This document shows, piece after piece, positions 12,168-20,363 of a DNA stretch of 64,000 nucleotides; the stretch's first letter is position 1; the number at the start of each line of letters is the position of its first letter. A program made the position numbers and the translations under genes. Where the stretch lies: contig NZ_JARLTC010000008.1 of NCBI RefSeq assembly GCF_029382225.1, forward strand, positions 1 to 64,000. Direction: 5' to 3'. The DNA comes from Spongiactinospora sp. TRM90649 (GTDB lineage: Bacteria > Actinomycetota > Actinomycetes > Streptosporangiales > Streptosporangiaceae). The notes below the pieces were generated by a model that did no database searches, was not told the DNA's origin, and was given only the letters and a program-made list of their open reading frames with translations.

Positions 12168-14450
12168 GTGGCGCGAGTGGCAGGGCCGGTGGAAAGGCGA
12201 TACTCACCCCGGGATGCCGACGCGCTCTGCGCGGCCGCCGAGCCGCTGCTCGGGCGGGCCGTCACCCTGCTCGGCGATCACGAGTCGGCCCGTGCGGACG
12301 TGCGGGCCGGGCTCGACGCGTTACGCGATGAGCTGTGCCGTACCGACCTGGCCACGATTCCGGTCGCCCGGATCAGGGACGTCACCGAGGGGCGGCTGCG
12401 GATCGGCGCCCTGGAGGACGCCGGGTACACCACGGTGCTGGCCGTCCGCGACGCCACGCCGTACACGCTCCAGTTGCTTCCCGGCATCGGCGCGCAGACC
12501 GCCGCCCAGATGCACGCGGCGGCCCTGCAGATCGCCAGGGCCGCCGCGGCGGCGGTGAGCGTCCGGATCGACGTCGACCGGCGCGATCCGATCAGCACCG
12601 CGCTGGTGATCGCGCTGCACCGGCCGGTGAACGCCGGGCCCGACCTGGCCCGCGCCGTCGACGCCGCCCGCGACCTGTACGACACGCTCGGCCCGCTGCT
12701 GGCGCGGGCGCGTCCCGCCCGGCGCCGGTGGCGGATGTGGCTGGCCGGGTCGGGCAAGCGCCGCGACGCCCACGAGGCGCTGTCGCGCCTGGCCGGCGTG
12801 GTCGAGCGGTCCGCCGAGACCGACCTGCTCCTCACCCAGGTCACCACCGACCTGCTCCGGCCGTCCGTGTCGGAGCTGGAAGCGTGGGTGGACTTCGAGC
12901 ACCGCTCCGCCGAGTACTACGGCCTGCTGGCCGAACTCGCCGGGGAACCCCTCACCCAGGGCCGGGGGGCGCTCCCCGACGACCTGGTGGCCAAGGTCGG
13001 CGCGCAGGAGCTCGACGACACCCACCGCCGGGTCTCCCTGCGCGGCTACCAGTCGTTCGGCGCCCGGTTCGCGCTGGCCCAGCGCCGGGTCATCCTCGGC
13101 GACCAGATGGGACTGGGCAAGTCGATCGAGGCCATCGCCGCCCTGGCGCACCTGCGCGCGCGGGGCGGGTCCCACTTTCTGGTGATCTGCCCGGCCAGCG
13201 TGCTGATCAACTGGACCCGCGAGATCGAGTCCCGCAGCACCCTGCGCGCCTACCCGCTGCACGGCCCAGAGCGGGGCCTCGCCCAGCGAGAGTGGGCCCG
13301 CCACGGCGGCGTCGCCATCGCCACGCTGAGCGGCCTGCACCAGTTGACGGTCCCCGCCGAGGTGCCGGTGGGCATGGTGGTCGTCGATGAGGCGCACCTG
13401 GTGAAGAACCCGGAGGCGCGGCGTTCCAAGGCGGTCGCCGCCTGGTGCGCGCGGGTCGAGCGGGTGCTCTTCCTGACCGGCACCCCGATGGAGAACCGGG
13501 TCGAGGAGTTCCGCCGCCTCGTCGAGCACCTGCGCCCCGACCTCGCCGCCACCCTGCGGACCAGCGACATCGTCGCCGGGGCCAAGGCGTTCCGCAAGGC
13601 GGTCGCCCCCGCCTACCTGCGCCGCAACCAGGAGGACGTGCTCGCCGAACTGCCCGAGCGGGTGGAGTCGCGCGATTGGGTAGAGTTCAGCGGCGCCGAC
13701 CTGGTCGCCTACCGCGACGCGGTGCGCAGGCGCAACTTCATGGCCATGCGCCGCGCCGCCTACGCCCACCCGGAGACCTCGGCCAAGCTGAAACGCCTGC
13801 GCGAACTGGTGGACGACGCCCGCGAGGACGGGCTGAAGGTGCTCGTCTTCTCCTACTTCCGCGACGTCCTCGCCACCGTGGCCGCCGCCCTGGACCCCGC
13901 GCACGTGCACGGGCCGCTGTCCGGGTCGGTCTCACCCGCGCGCCGTCAGGAGCTCGTGGACAGGTTCTCGGCGGTGGACGGGCACGCCGTCCTGCTGAGC
14001 CAGATCGAGGCCGGGGGCACCGGCCTGAACATCCAGGCGGCCTCCGTGGTGGTCTTCTGCGAGCCGCAGCTCAAACCGAGCCTCGAAGACCAGGCCGCCG
14101 CCCGCGCCCACCGCATGGGGCAGGTGCGCACCGTCCAGGTGCACCGCCTGCTCGCCGTCGACTCCCTCGACCAGCGCCTCCTGGAGCTGCTCGGCCGCAA
14201 GGCCGCCCTCTTCGAGCGGTACGCGCACCGCAGCGACCTGGCGGAGTCCGCCCCAGAGGCGATCGACGTGTCCGAGCACGCGCTCGCCCAGCGGATCATC
14301 GAGGAGGAGCAGAAACGCCTCGGGGCCGAGGCCCCGGCCTCAGGCGGGGCGGTCTCAGATGGAGCGATTTCAGGCGGAGCGGTCTCAGGCGGGGCCGGCC
14401 AGGTCGGCCTCGACGGCGGCGGCGGCGCGGGACAGGGCCCCGACCAGTAG
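12168..14450 (+). CDS. SNF2/SWI2-family DNA-dependent ATPase
   Basis: 760-aa Swi2/Snf2 ATPase. Residues around 85-120 contain a helix-hairpin-helix-like segment (LQLLPGIGAQTAAQM). The helicase core has GDQMGLGKSIEA (Walker A), VVVDEAHLVKN (motif II), FLTGTPMENR (motif III) and GGTGLNIQAASVV with the AHRMGQ motif at the C-terminal lobe. Probably remodels DNA-protein complexes in repair or transcription. The tail repeats SGGAVS-like units, and the gene runs 66 nt into the oppositely oriented IclR gene. Several GTG codons allow a slightly different start. Not obviously part of either neighbouring pathway. Confidence 0.85.
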   Translation: MARVAGPVERRYSPRDADALCAAAEPLLGRAVTLLGDHESARADVRAGLDALRDELCRTDLATIPVARIRDVTEGRLRIGALEDAGYTTVLAVRDATPYTLQLLPGIGAQTAAQMHAAALQIARAAAAAVSVRIDVDRRDPISTALVIALHRPVNAGPDLARAVDAARDLYDTLGPLLARARPARRRWRMWLAGSGKRRDAHEALSRLAGVVERSAETDLLLTQVTTDLLRPSVSELEAWVDFEHRSAEYYGLLAELAGEPLTQGRGALPDDLVAKVGAQELDDTHRRVSLRGYQSFGARFALAQRRVILGDQMGLGKSIEAIAALAHLRARGGSHFLVICPASVLINWTREIESRSTLRAYPLHGPERGLAQREWARHGGVAIATLSGLHQLTVPAEVPVGMVVVDEAHLVKNPEARRSKAVAAWCARVERVLFLTGTPMENRVEEFRRLVEHLRPDLAATLRTSDIVAGAKAFRKAVAPAYLRRNQEDVLAELPERVESRDWVEFSGADLVAYRDAVRRRNFMAMRRAAYAHPETSAKLKRLRELVDDAREDGLKVLVFSYFRDVLATVAAALDPAHVHGPLSGSVSPARRQELVDRFSAVDGHAVLLSQIEAGGTGLNIQAASVVVFCEPQLKPSLEDQAAARAHRMGQVRTVQVHRLLAVDSLDQRLLELLGRKAALFERYAHRSDLAESAPEAIDVSEHALAQRIIEEEQKRLGAEAPASGGAVSDGAISGGAVSGGAGQVGLDGGGGAGQGPDQ

Positions 14451-15164
14451 CGGCAGGCGGCGCCGGTCGTAGCGCGCGCTGGGCATCGACACCGACAGAC
14501 CGGCCACGGCCCGGCCGTCAGGGGTGCGCACCGGCACACCGAGGGCCACCACGCCGCGCTCCGAACGCCCCTGGTTGAGCGCGAAGCCGTTGCGCCGGAC
14601 CCGGGCCAGCTCGGCGCGCAGCCGCTGCAGGTCGGGCCGGTCGGCGGGATGGTCGGCGTAACGCTCGGCCGGGTAGATCGCCGGAAGCTCGTCATCCGCC
14701 AGCTCGGCCAGCAGCAGCAGCCCCGCCGTGGTGCGATGGGCGGGGAACACCATGCCCTCGCGGGAACCGACCCGCAGGGCCTGCGAGGACTCGACGCTGG
14801 CGATGAAGCGGGAGGTGTCGCCGGTGAGCACCCCCAGGTTGACGGACTCGTCGAGCACTCCGGCCAGCCGGTGCATGTGCGGCAGCGCCGCCGCCCGCAG
14901 CCGCGAGGCCACCGAGGGCGAGTGGGCGGCCAGTTCCAGGACCGGCCCCGCCCGGTAGGAGCGGCGGTCGTCCTGGACCGCGAAGTCGCGGTACACCAGC
15001 ATCGCCAGCAGCCGGTGGGCGGTGGAGCGGGCCACGCCCAGCCGCTCGGCGACCTGCGAGACGGTCAGCTCGCCCTCGAGTTGCAGCATGGTGGCGATCC
15101 GCAACGCGTGGTCGACGCTGCTGATCAGGTAGGTCGGCGGGTTCTTCAGGGGCTTGTCCATCAC
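14385..15164 (-). CDS. IclR-family regulator of the gentisate operon
   Basis: 259 aa. N-terminal winged helix (LTVSQVAERLGVARSTAHRLL) at about 33-60, then the IclR effector domain (ESVNLGVLTGD, GRSERGVVALGVPV, GLSVSMPSAR). Divergent from the gentisate operon with a 63-nt gap that holds nested palindromes. Likely responds to 3-hydroxybenzoate or gentisate, by analogy with IclR control of aromatic pathways. A second ATG three nt downstream is an equal start candidate. Its 3' end overlaps the SNF2 gene. Confidence 0.9.
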   Translation of the reverse strand: MMDKPLKNPPTYLISSVDHALRIATMLQLEGELTVSQVAERLGVARSTAHRLLAMLVYRDFAVQDDRRSYRAGPVLELAAHSPSVASRLRAAALPHMHRLAGVLDESVNLGVLTGDTSRFIASVESSQALRVGSREGMVFPAHRTTAGLLLLAELADDELPAIYPAERYADHPADRPDLQRLRAELARVRRNGFALNQGRSERGVVALGVPVRTPDGRAVAGLSVSMPSARYDRRRLPLLVGALSRAAAAVEADLAGPA

Positions 15165-15170
15165 TCCTGG

Positions 15171-15199
15171 ATTCTGTAGAGCAGAATTCTATGTTCTGC
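15171..15199. promoter_or_regulatory. Nested inverted repeats, probable IclR operator
   Basis: Two overlapping perfect 6-bp inverted repeats: ATTCTG-N5-CAGAAT at 15171-15187 and GCAGAA-N7-TTCTGC at 15181-15199. They lie in the 63-nt gap between the divergent IclR and gentisate dioxygenase genes, where an autoregulating IclR protein would bind. Confidence 0.65.
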
Positions 15200-15227
15200 A
15201 CAGTGTGACGGTAGCAGCATTGACGGC

Positions 15228-16403
15228 ATGAGCACCCCTGTGACCAGGACAGAGTTCCCGGTGTCCCCGGTGTCCCCGGTGCGGCTCGCCGCGATCGACG
15301 CCCCGGGCCAGCCCGACGTCAGTCCCGCGCTCGAAGACCTCTACCGGGGGTTCGAGCAGGAGTTGCTGGTGCCGCTGTGGACGGAGATCGGCGACCTGAT
15401 GCCCGCGCATCCGCGTTCGCGCGCCGTGCCGCACCTTTGGCGCTGGGACAATCTGCGCGCGCTGGCACAGCAGGCCGGAGATCTGGTGCCGGTCGGCCGT
15501 GGCGGGGAACGCCGGGCGATCGCGCTGGCGAACCCGAGCCTGGGCGGCCGTCCCTTCGCGACCCCCACGCTGTGGGCCGCGATCCAGTACCTGATGCCCG
15601 GTGAGAACGCCCCGGAGCACCGCCACACCCAGCACGCCTTCCGCTTCGTGGTCGAGGGCGAGGGCGTCTGGACGGTCGTGAACGGCGACGCCGTCCCGAT
15701 GCGCCGGGGCGACTTCCTGCCCCAGGCCGGGTGGAACTGGCACGCCCACCACAACGCCACCAGCGAGCCGATGGCCTGGATCGACGGCCTCGACATCCCG
15801 TTCCAGTACGCCAACGAGGCGCAGTTCTTCGAGTTCGGCCGCGACGAGATCAGCGACGCCGAGCGGATCACCCCCGAGCGGTCCCGCTCCGAGCGGCTGT
15901 GGGCCCACCCCGGGCTGCGTCCGCTGGGCGTCGGCGAAGCCGGTACGGGCACCCCGCTGCTGTCCTACAAGTGGGAGTTCACCGACCGCGCGCTGAGCGA
16001 CCAGCTCCGCCTGGAGACCGAAGGCTTCGGCGGCACCGTCGAGCCCGGCCACGCGGCCGTCCTCTACACGAACCCGGCCACCGGCGGCGATGTCCTGCCG
16101 ACCATCCGGGTGGAGATGCACCGGGTGGCGCGCGGCGCGGAGACCGCCCCGGTCCGCGAGACCGGATCCTCGGTCTACCAGGTCTTCGACGGCTCGGGCA
16201 GCGTCACCGTGGGCGACCGGACCTGGTCCGTCACACGCGGCGACCTCTTCGTCGTGCCGTCCTGGGAGCCCTTCTCCGCCCGCTCGGAGGCCGGGTCCAC
16301 CGACTCCGACTCCGGCGCGCTGGACCTGTTCCGGTTCAGCGACTCCCCGATCTTCGAGGCCCTGTGCCTCAACCGTCTCCAGCACGAAGGAAGCACCCGA
16401 TGA
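15228..16403 (+). CDS. Gentisate 1,2-dioxygenase
   Basis: 391-aa bicupin that opens gentisate to maleylpyruvate using Fe(II) and O2. The N-terminal cupin carries the iron ligands in PEHRHTQHAFRFVVEG and WNWHAHHN; the second cupin (SSVYQVFDGSGSVTVGD, VVPSWEPF) lacks the metal histidines, as is usual in this family. First gene of a tightly coupled operon (ATGA with the next gene) transcribed from the IclR operator region. Length is typical. Confidence 0.92.
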   Translation: MSTPVTRTEFPVSPVSPVRLAAIDAPGQPDVSPALEDLYRGFEQELLVPLWTEIGDLMPAHPRSRAVPHLWRWDNLRALAQQAGDLVPVGRGGERRAIALANPSLGGRPFATPTLWAAIQYLMPGENAPEHRHTQHAFRFVVEGEGVWTVVNGDAVPMRRGDFLPQAGWNWHAHHNATSEPMAWIDGLDIPFQYANEAQFFEFGRDEISDAERITPERSRSERLWAHPGLRPLGVGEAGTGTPLLSYKWEFTDRALSDQLRLETEGFGGTVEPGHAAVLYTNPATGGDVLPTIRVEMHRVARGAETAPVRETGSSVYQVFDGSGSVTVGDRTWSVTRGDLFVVPSWEPFSARSEAGSTDSDSGALDLFRFSDSPIFEALCLNRLQHEGSTR

Positions 16404-17242
16404 AGCTCGCCACTCTCCGCCTCGACGGCTCGACCAGGGCCGTACGTCTCGACGGTGACCGGCTGGTCGACCTCGGCGCCGCCGACCTCGGCGAACTCCT
16501 CTCCCAGGACGGCTGGGCCGAGCGCGCCGCCGCCGCCGACGCGAACACCGCGACGACCTACCCCGTCGAGGGCGCCGACTTCGCGCCGGTCGTCCCGCGC
16601 CCCTCGAAGGTCGTCTGCGTCGGGCTCAACTACAAGAACCACATCCAGGAGATGGGCCGCGACCTGCCCGAGTATCCGACGCTGTTCGCGAAGTTCGCCG
16701 ACAGCCTGATCGGCGCCACCGACGACATCTCCCGCCCGGAGGAGACCGCCGAGTTCGACTGGGAGGTCGAGCTCGCCGTGGTGATCGGCGCGCCGGTCCG
16801 GCGGGCCAGGGGCGCGGCGGCCGAGGCCGCGATCGCCGGGTTCACCGTCCTCAACGACATCACCTGCCGGGACTGGCAGTTCCGCACCCGCGAGTGGCTG
16901 CAGGGCAAGATGTGGGACTCCTCCACCCCGGTCGGGCCGTACCTGGTCACCCCGGACGAACTGCCCGGCGGCGTGCGCCCCGAGCTTGCGGTGAAGCTCA
17001 GCGTGGACGGCGAGGTCATGCAGCACGACAACACCGCCGACCTGCTCTTCGACCCGGTCGCGCTGGTGGAGTACATCTCCACGGTGGTGCGCCTGAGCCC
17101 CGGCGACATCATCGCCACCGGCACGCCCGGCGGGGTCGGCCACGCCCGCGACCCGAAGCGCTACCTGACCGGCGGCGAGCGCGTGGTGACCGAAGTCCAG
17201 GGCATCGGCCGCCTGGAGAACGTCGTAACGGGCACCGCCTGA
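16400..17242 (+). CDS. Fumarylpyruvate hydrolase (FAH family)
   Basis: 280-aa fumarylacetoacetate hydrolase-family enzyme. Metal-binding core EFDWEVELAVVIG, VCVGLNYKNHIQEMG and ATGTPGGVGHAR. In this operon it would split fumarylpyruvate to fumarate and pyruvate, the last step of the gentisate pathway. The start overlaps the dioxygenase stop (ATGA), and its TGA shares the A with the next ATG. Confidence 0.9.
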   Translation: MKLATLRLDGSTRAVRLDGDRLVDLGAADLGELLSQDGWAERAAAADANTATTYPVEGADFAPVVPRPSKVVCVGLNYKNHIQEMGRDLPEYPTLFAKFADSLIGATDDISRPEETAEFDWEVELAVVIGAPVRRARGAAAEAAIAGFTVLNDITCRDWQFRTREWLQGKMWDSSTPVGPYLVTPDELPGGVRPELAVKLSVDGEVMQHDNTADLLFDPVALVEYISTVVRLSPGDIIATGTPGGVGHARDPKRYLTGGERVVTEVQGIGRLENVVTGTA

Positions 17243-17949
17243 TGACACGTCGCACCCTTGAGGACGCGCTGAGCTGGAGCGCGGCGGGCACCGAGCTGTT
17301 CCACCGGGCCGTCGCCGGGTGGGGCGAGGAGCAGTACCTCGCCCCGTCCGGGCTGCCCGGCTGGTCCCGCAAGCACCTGGTGGCCCACGTGGCGGCCAAC
17401 GCCGACGCCCTGTGCAACCTGGTGCGCTGGGCCGCGACCGGCGAGAAGACCCCGATGTACTCCTCGCCCGCGCAGCGCGACGCCGACATCGCGGCGGGCG
17501 CGACCAGGACGGCCGCCGAGCTGACCACCTCGCTGCACGAGTCGGCGGAACGGCTCGCCGTCGGCGTCGCCGCGCTCGGCCCCGCGCAGTGGAGGTCCGA
17601 GGTCGTCACCGCCCAGGGCCGCACGGTGCCCGCGACCGAGATCCCCTGGCTGCGGTCGCGCGAGGCCTGCGTGCACGCCGTCGATCTGGCGGCCGGTGTC
17701 ACCTTCGCCGACCTGCCCGCCGGGTTCCTGACCGCGCTGGCCGGCGACATCGTCGCCAAGCGGGGCGCCACGGCCGGGCTCGCGCTCACGCTCACCGCCG
17801 CCGGTGACCGCTGGGAACTGCCGGGTGCGGGTGATCCTGTCACGCTCACCGGACCGCTCACCGAGGTCGTCGCCTACCTGGCCGGCCGTCCGCACGCCCT
17901 GACCACCGCCGACGGCTCCCCGGCCCCGGCCCTGCCGGCGTGGCTGTGA
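17242..17949 (+). CDS. Maleylpyruvate isomerase, mycothiol-dependent type
   Basis: 235-aa DinB/MDMPI-fold protein (GLPGWSRKHLVAHVAANADAL, then EIPWLRSREACVHAVDL). Isomerises maleylpyruvate to fumarylpyruvate with mycothiol as cofactor, which fits an actinobacterial host. The histidines in HLVAHVAAN and CVHAVDL are the expected metal ligands. Coupled to both neighbours by overlaps. Confidence 0.9.
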   Translation: MTRRTLEDALSWSAAGTELFHRAVAGWGEEQYLAPSGLPGWSRKHLVAHVAANADALCNLVRWAATGEKTPMYSSPAQRDADIAAGATRTAAELTTSLHESAERLAVGVAALGPAQWRSEVVTAQGRTVPATEIPWLRSREACVHAVDLAAGVTFADLPAGFLTALAGDIVAKRGATAGLALTLTAAGDRWELPGAGDPVTLTGPLTEVVAYLAGRPHALTTADGSPAPALPAWL

Positions 17950-19217
17950 GCGACATGACCGCGTCCGCGTCCCCCGCCGACGTCCTGATCGTCGGCGGCG
18001 GCATCGGCGGGCTCAGCGCCGCCTTCGCCCTGGCCCGCGAGGGCCTGCGGGTGCGCGTGCTGGAGCAGGCGCGCGAGTTCGGCGAGGTCGGCGCGGGCCT
18101 GCAGATCGCCCCCAACTGCACCCGCATCCTTTCCGACTACGGCCTGCTCGACGAGGCCAAGCGCCTCGGCGTGCTGCCGAAGAGCATGGTGATGCGCGAC
18201 GCCGTGGACGACGCCGAGCTGACCCGCCTGGACCTCACCGACCTGGAACGCAGGTACGGCTTCCCGTACATGGTCATCCACCGCAGCGACCTGCACGGGA
18301 TCTTCCTGCGCGCCTGCCGGACCGCGGGGGTCGATCTGGTGACCGACGCCCGGATCGTCGGCTACGAGAACACCGAGGCCGGCGCCCGGGTGGTGTCGGA
18401 GGACGGCCGCACCGACGAGGCCCGCGTCGTCATCGCGGCCGACGGCCTGCACTCCGTGGCGCGCGGGCTCCTGTCCGACGACGAACCGGTCAGTTCCTCC
18501 TACGTCGCCTACCGCGCCGCCGTCCCCATCGAGCAGGCGGGCCGCGACGTGGACCTGTCCGAGGTCTCGGTCCACGTGGGCCCGGGCTGCCACTTCGTGC
18601 ACTACGGGCTGCGCGGCGGCGAGATGCTCAACCAGGTCGCCGTCTTCCAGTCGCCCAAGGCCCTCGCGGGCGAGGCGGACTGGGGCACCCCCGACGAGCT
18701 GGACGCCGCCTTCGACGCGACCTGCCCGGAGGTCAAGGACGGCATCTCGCTGATGTGGCGCGACCGCTGGTGGCGGATGTTCGACCGCGACCCCATCATG
18801 ACGTGGGTCCACGGCAACATCGCACTGCTCGGCGACGCCGCCCACCCGCCGCTGCAGTACATGGCGCAGGGCGCCATCATGGCCATCGAGGACGGCTGGG
18901 TCCTCGCCCGCCACGCCGCCGCCCACCGCGCCGAGGACGGCTCGATCGACTGGCGAGCCACTCTCACGGCCTACGAGGCCGTCCGCCCCGAACACTGCCG
19001 CCGCGTCCTGACCACGGCCCGCGCCTGGGGCGAACTGTGGCACCTGGACGGCCTGGCCCGCCTCCAGCGCAACACCCTCCTGCGCGCCCGCGACACCTAC
19101 GACTACTCCTTCATCGACTGGATCTACGGCCCCACCGCCCTGACACCGGAGGAGGAGCCGCCGATGTTCGCCCCGATCCCGCTCGGCTCCGCCGACATCT
19201 CCGGTCTCACCCGGTGA
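17946..19217 (+). CDS. 3-hydroxybenzoate 6-hydroxylase (FAD monooxygenase)
   Basis: About 423 aa, class A flavoprotein monooxygenase: FAD Rossmann motif VGGGIGGLSAAFALAREG, central DG motif (AADGLHS) and GD motif LLGDAAHPPLQYMAQGA. Para-hydroxylates 3-hydroxybenzoate to gentisate, feeding the three genes upstream. I chose GTG 17946 because it forms a GTGA overlap with the isomerase stop; GTG 17940 and ATG 17955 are alternatives. A salicylate-type substrate cannot be excluded from sequence alone. Confidence 0.87.
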   Translation: MSDMTASASPADVLIVGGGIGGLSAAFALAREGLRVRVLEQAREFGEVGAGLQIAPNCTRILSDYGLLDEAKRLGVLPKSMVMRDAVDDAELTRLDLTDLERRYGFPYMVIHRSDLHGIFLRACRTAGVDLVTDARIVGYENTEAGARVVSEDGRTDEARVVIAADGLHSVARGLLSDDEPVSSSYVAYRAAVPIEQAGRDVDLSEVSVHVGPGCHFVHYGLRGGEMLNQVAVFQSPKALAGEADWGTPDELDAAFDATCPEVKDGISLMWRDRWWRMFDRDPIMTWVHGNIALLGDAAHPPLQYMAQGAIMAIEDGWVLARHAAAHRAEDGSIDWRATLTAYEAVRPEHCRRVLTTARAWGELWHLDGLARLQRNTLLRARDTYDYSFIDWIYGPTALTPEEEPPMFAPIPLGSADISGLTR

Positions 19218-19429
19218 TGGTGATCGCCTTCTCCGGGCACCGGCCCCGCTCCACCAGCGGGGCCGCTACGGAACCGTGGACCAGAACTTGGGCGGGTTCA
19301 CCGCAGAATCGATCATCCGAAGCCTGCTTCCCACGGGGGGATCGACGCCTCGCAAGGTGATCAAGCACGGCCCGTCGGACTCTTCCAGCAATGGAAACGC
19401 ACTCGGCGAACCAACTGCGACCGTCGCGA

Positions 19430-19714
19430 TCACGACCCCATCTCGACCAGCCCATGGTGCTTGTGCGGGTACTCGATCCGATGCGGGCCAGTGGCCGCGA
19501 TCGCGGCCACCTCCCGAGCTCGCTGCATCTGACGACCGTCATTGGTGACAACCACGTGAAACCCCTCGGCGGCGGCACGCGGATACAGAGCCTCGTCCCG
19601 CGTACCCGACCAACCGGCAAGGTCCAGCGAATGGACGATGTCGTGGCTCAGCACGAAACTCGTCAGAACCTGGTGCACCGGGCGGGGGACGTCGTCATCC
19701 AGCAGCAGCCTCAC
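19430..19714 (-). CDS. DUF5615 PIN-like protein, toxin of a broken TA pair
   Basis: 94-aa PIN-like protein (MRLLLDDDVP start, HSLDLAGWSGTRDEALYPRA, VVVTNDGRQM) of the DUF5615 type usually paired with DUF433 antitoxins. The acidic residues DDD near the N-terminus and the TNDG motif fit a PIN nuclease core. Shorter than many members (about 110-120 aa), so the C-terminus may be trimmed. GTG 19714 would overlap the end of the antitoxin frame. With its antitoxin damaged, this toxin is probably inactive or silent. Confidence 0.6.
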   Translation of the reverse strand: MRLLLDDDVPRPVHQVLTSFVLSHDIVHSLDLAGWSGTRDEALYPRAAAEGFHVVVTNDGRQMQRAREVAAIAATGPHRIEYPHKHHGLVEMGS

Positions 19715-20129
19715 GCTGTTCCCTGGGGGGTTCGCAACTGTCTACGTAGTCCGCGAAGTCGGCGGCGTCCAACGCCGCAGTGGCGGACACGCTCGGTTAG
19801 TAGTCCGCGATCCGCGCGGCCGGAACACCGTCCCGCAGCAGCGCCGCGATCTCGTCGTACGGCACGCGGGTCCCTTCGATCACCGGCATACCGCCACGGA
19901 CCGCCGGATCGATTGTGACGTGGTCGCGGGGACGCAACAGGTCCGGAATGTACCGTCCATCTCGATAGAACGGCCGCAGCACCCCTACCAGCTCATGGAT
20001 GACGATGTTGGCCGTGCGATGTACCAGATCGGTGGCCTGCCCCTGCTCGACCAAGTAGATCGTCGAGCCATCGGTCACCAACCGGTAAGCCGACAGATGC
20101 TCTGTGATAATGCCATGTTGCGTCCCGGC
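19695..20129 (-). pseudogene. DUF433/VapB45-like antitoxin, interrupted by an in-frame stop
   Basis: The frame reads HLSAYRLVTDGSTIYLVEQG, then a full DUF433 domain (HVTIDPAVRGGMPVIEGTRV), and ends at a TAA (19797-19799) right after GVPAARIADY. The same frame then continues 34 codons (PSVSATAALDAADFADYVDS and more) to a TGA at 19695-19697, inside the toxin start. Intact relatives read DYYPSV here, so one TAC-to-TAA change explains the break. Upstream there is an in-frame TAA at 20130-20132 and no N-terminal half, so the gene is also truncated at its 5' end. A 94-aa product from TTG 20081 is possible. Confidence 0.7.
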
Positions 20130-20239
20130 TTACGCCTCGTCGGCGACCACCAATCCGGGGCCTGAAGCGGTGGCGCGCGCGCATCCTCGGCAAGGAAGAC
20201 TTCCATCACTTGCCCTCGTTCCGCTCGACACGCAGAGTC

Positions 20240-20274
20240 GTTTCCTGTTTCCTCCGAAGTTGGAAACAGGAAAC
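20240..20274. promoter_or_regulatory. 13-bp perfect inverted repeat upstream of the XRE-TIR operon
   Basis: GTTTCCTGTTTCC at 20240-20252 and its exact complement at 20262-20274, with a 9-nt centre. Each arm itself holds two GTTTCC units, giving four copies of one hexamer in 35 bp. About 90 nt before the XRE start, so a good operator candidate for that regulator. No T tract follows, so a terminator is unlikely. Confidence 0.6.
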
Positions 20275-20363
20275 CCACCGACGACCTTGCCTGCCCGGCG
20301 CCGTATACGGCAGCTTTGTTGGAGCGCTCCCGGGCTGTTCGGGCGGGGGTGACGGAGATTCAC

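Noticed and set aside
19207..19620. Minus-strand frame of 137 codons overlapping the PIN-like gene
   Set aside because: No recognisable fold, Arg-rich, overlaps the better-supported PIN-like gene in another frame.
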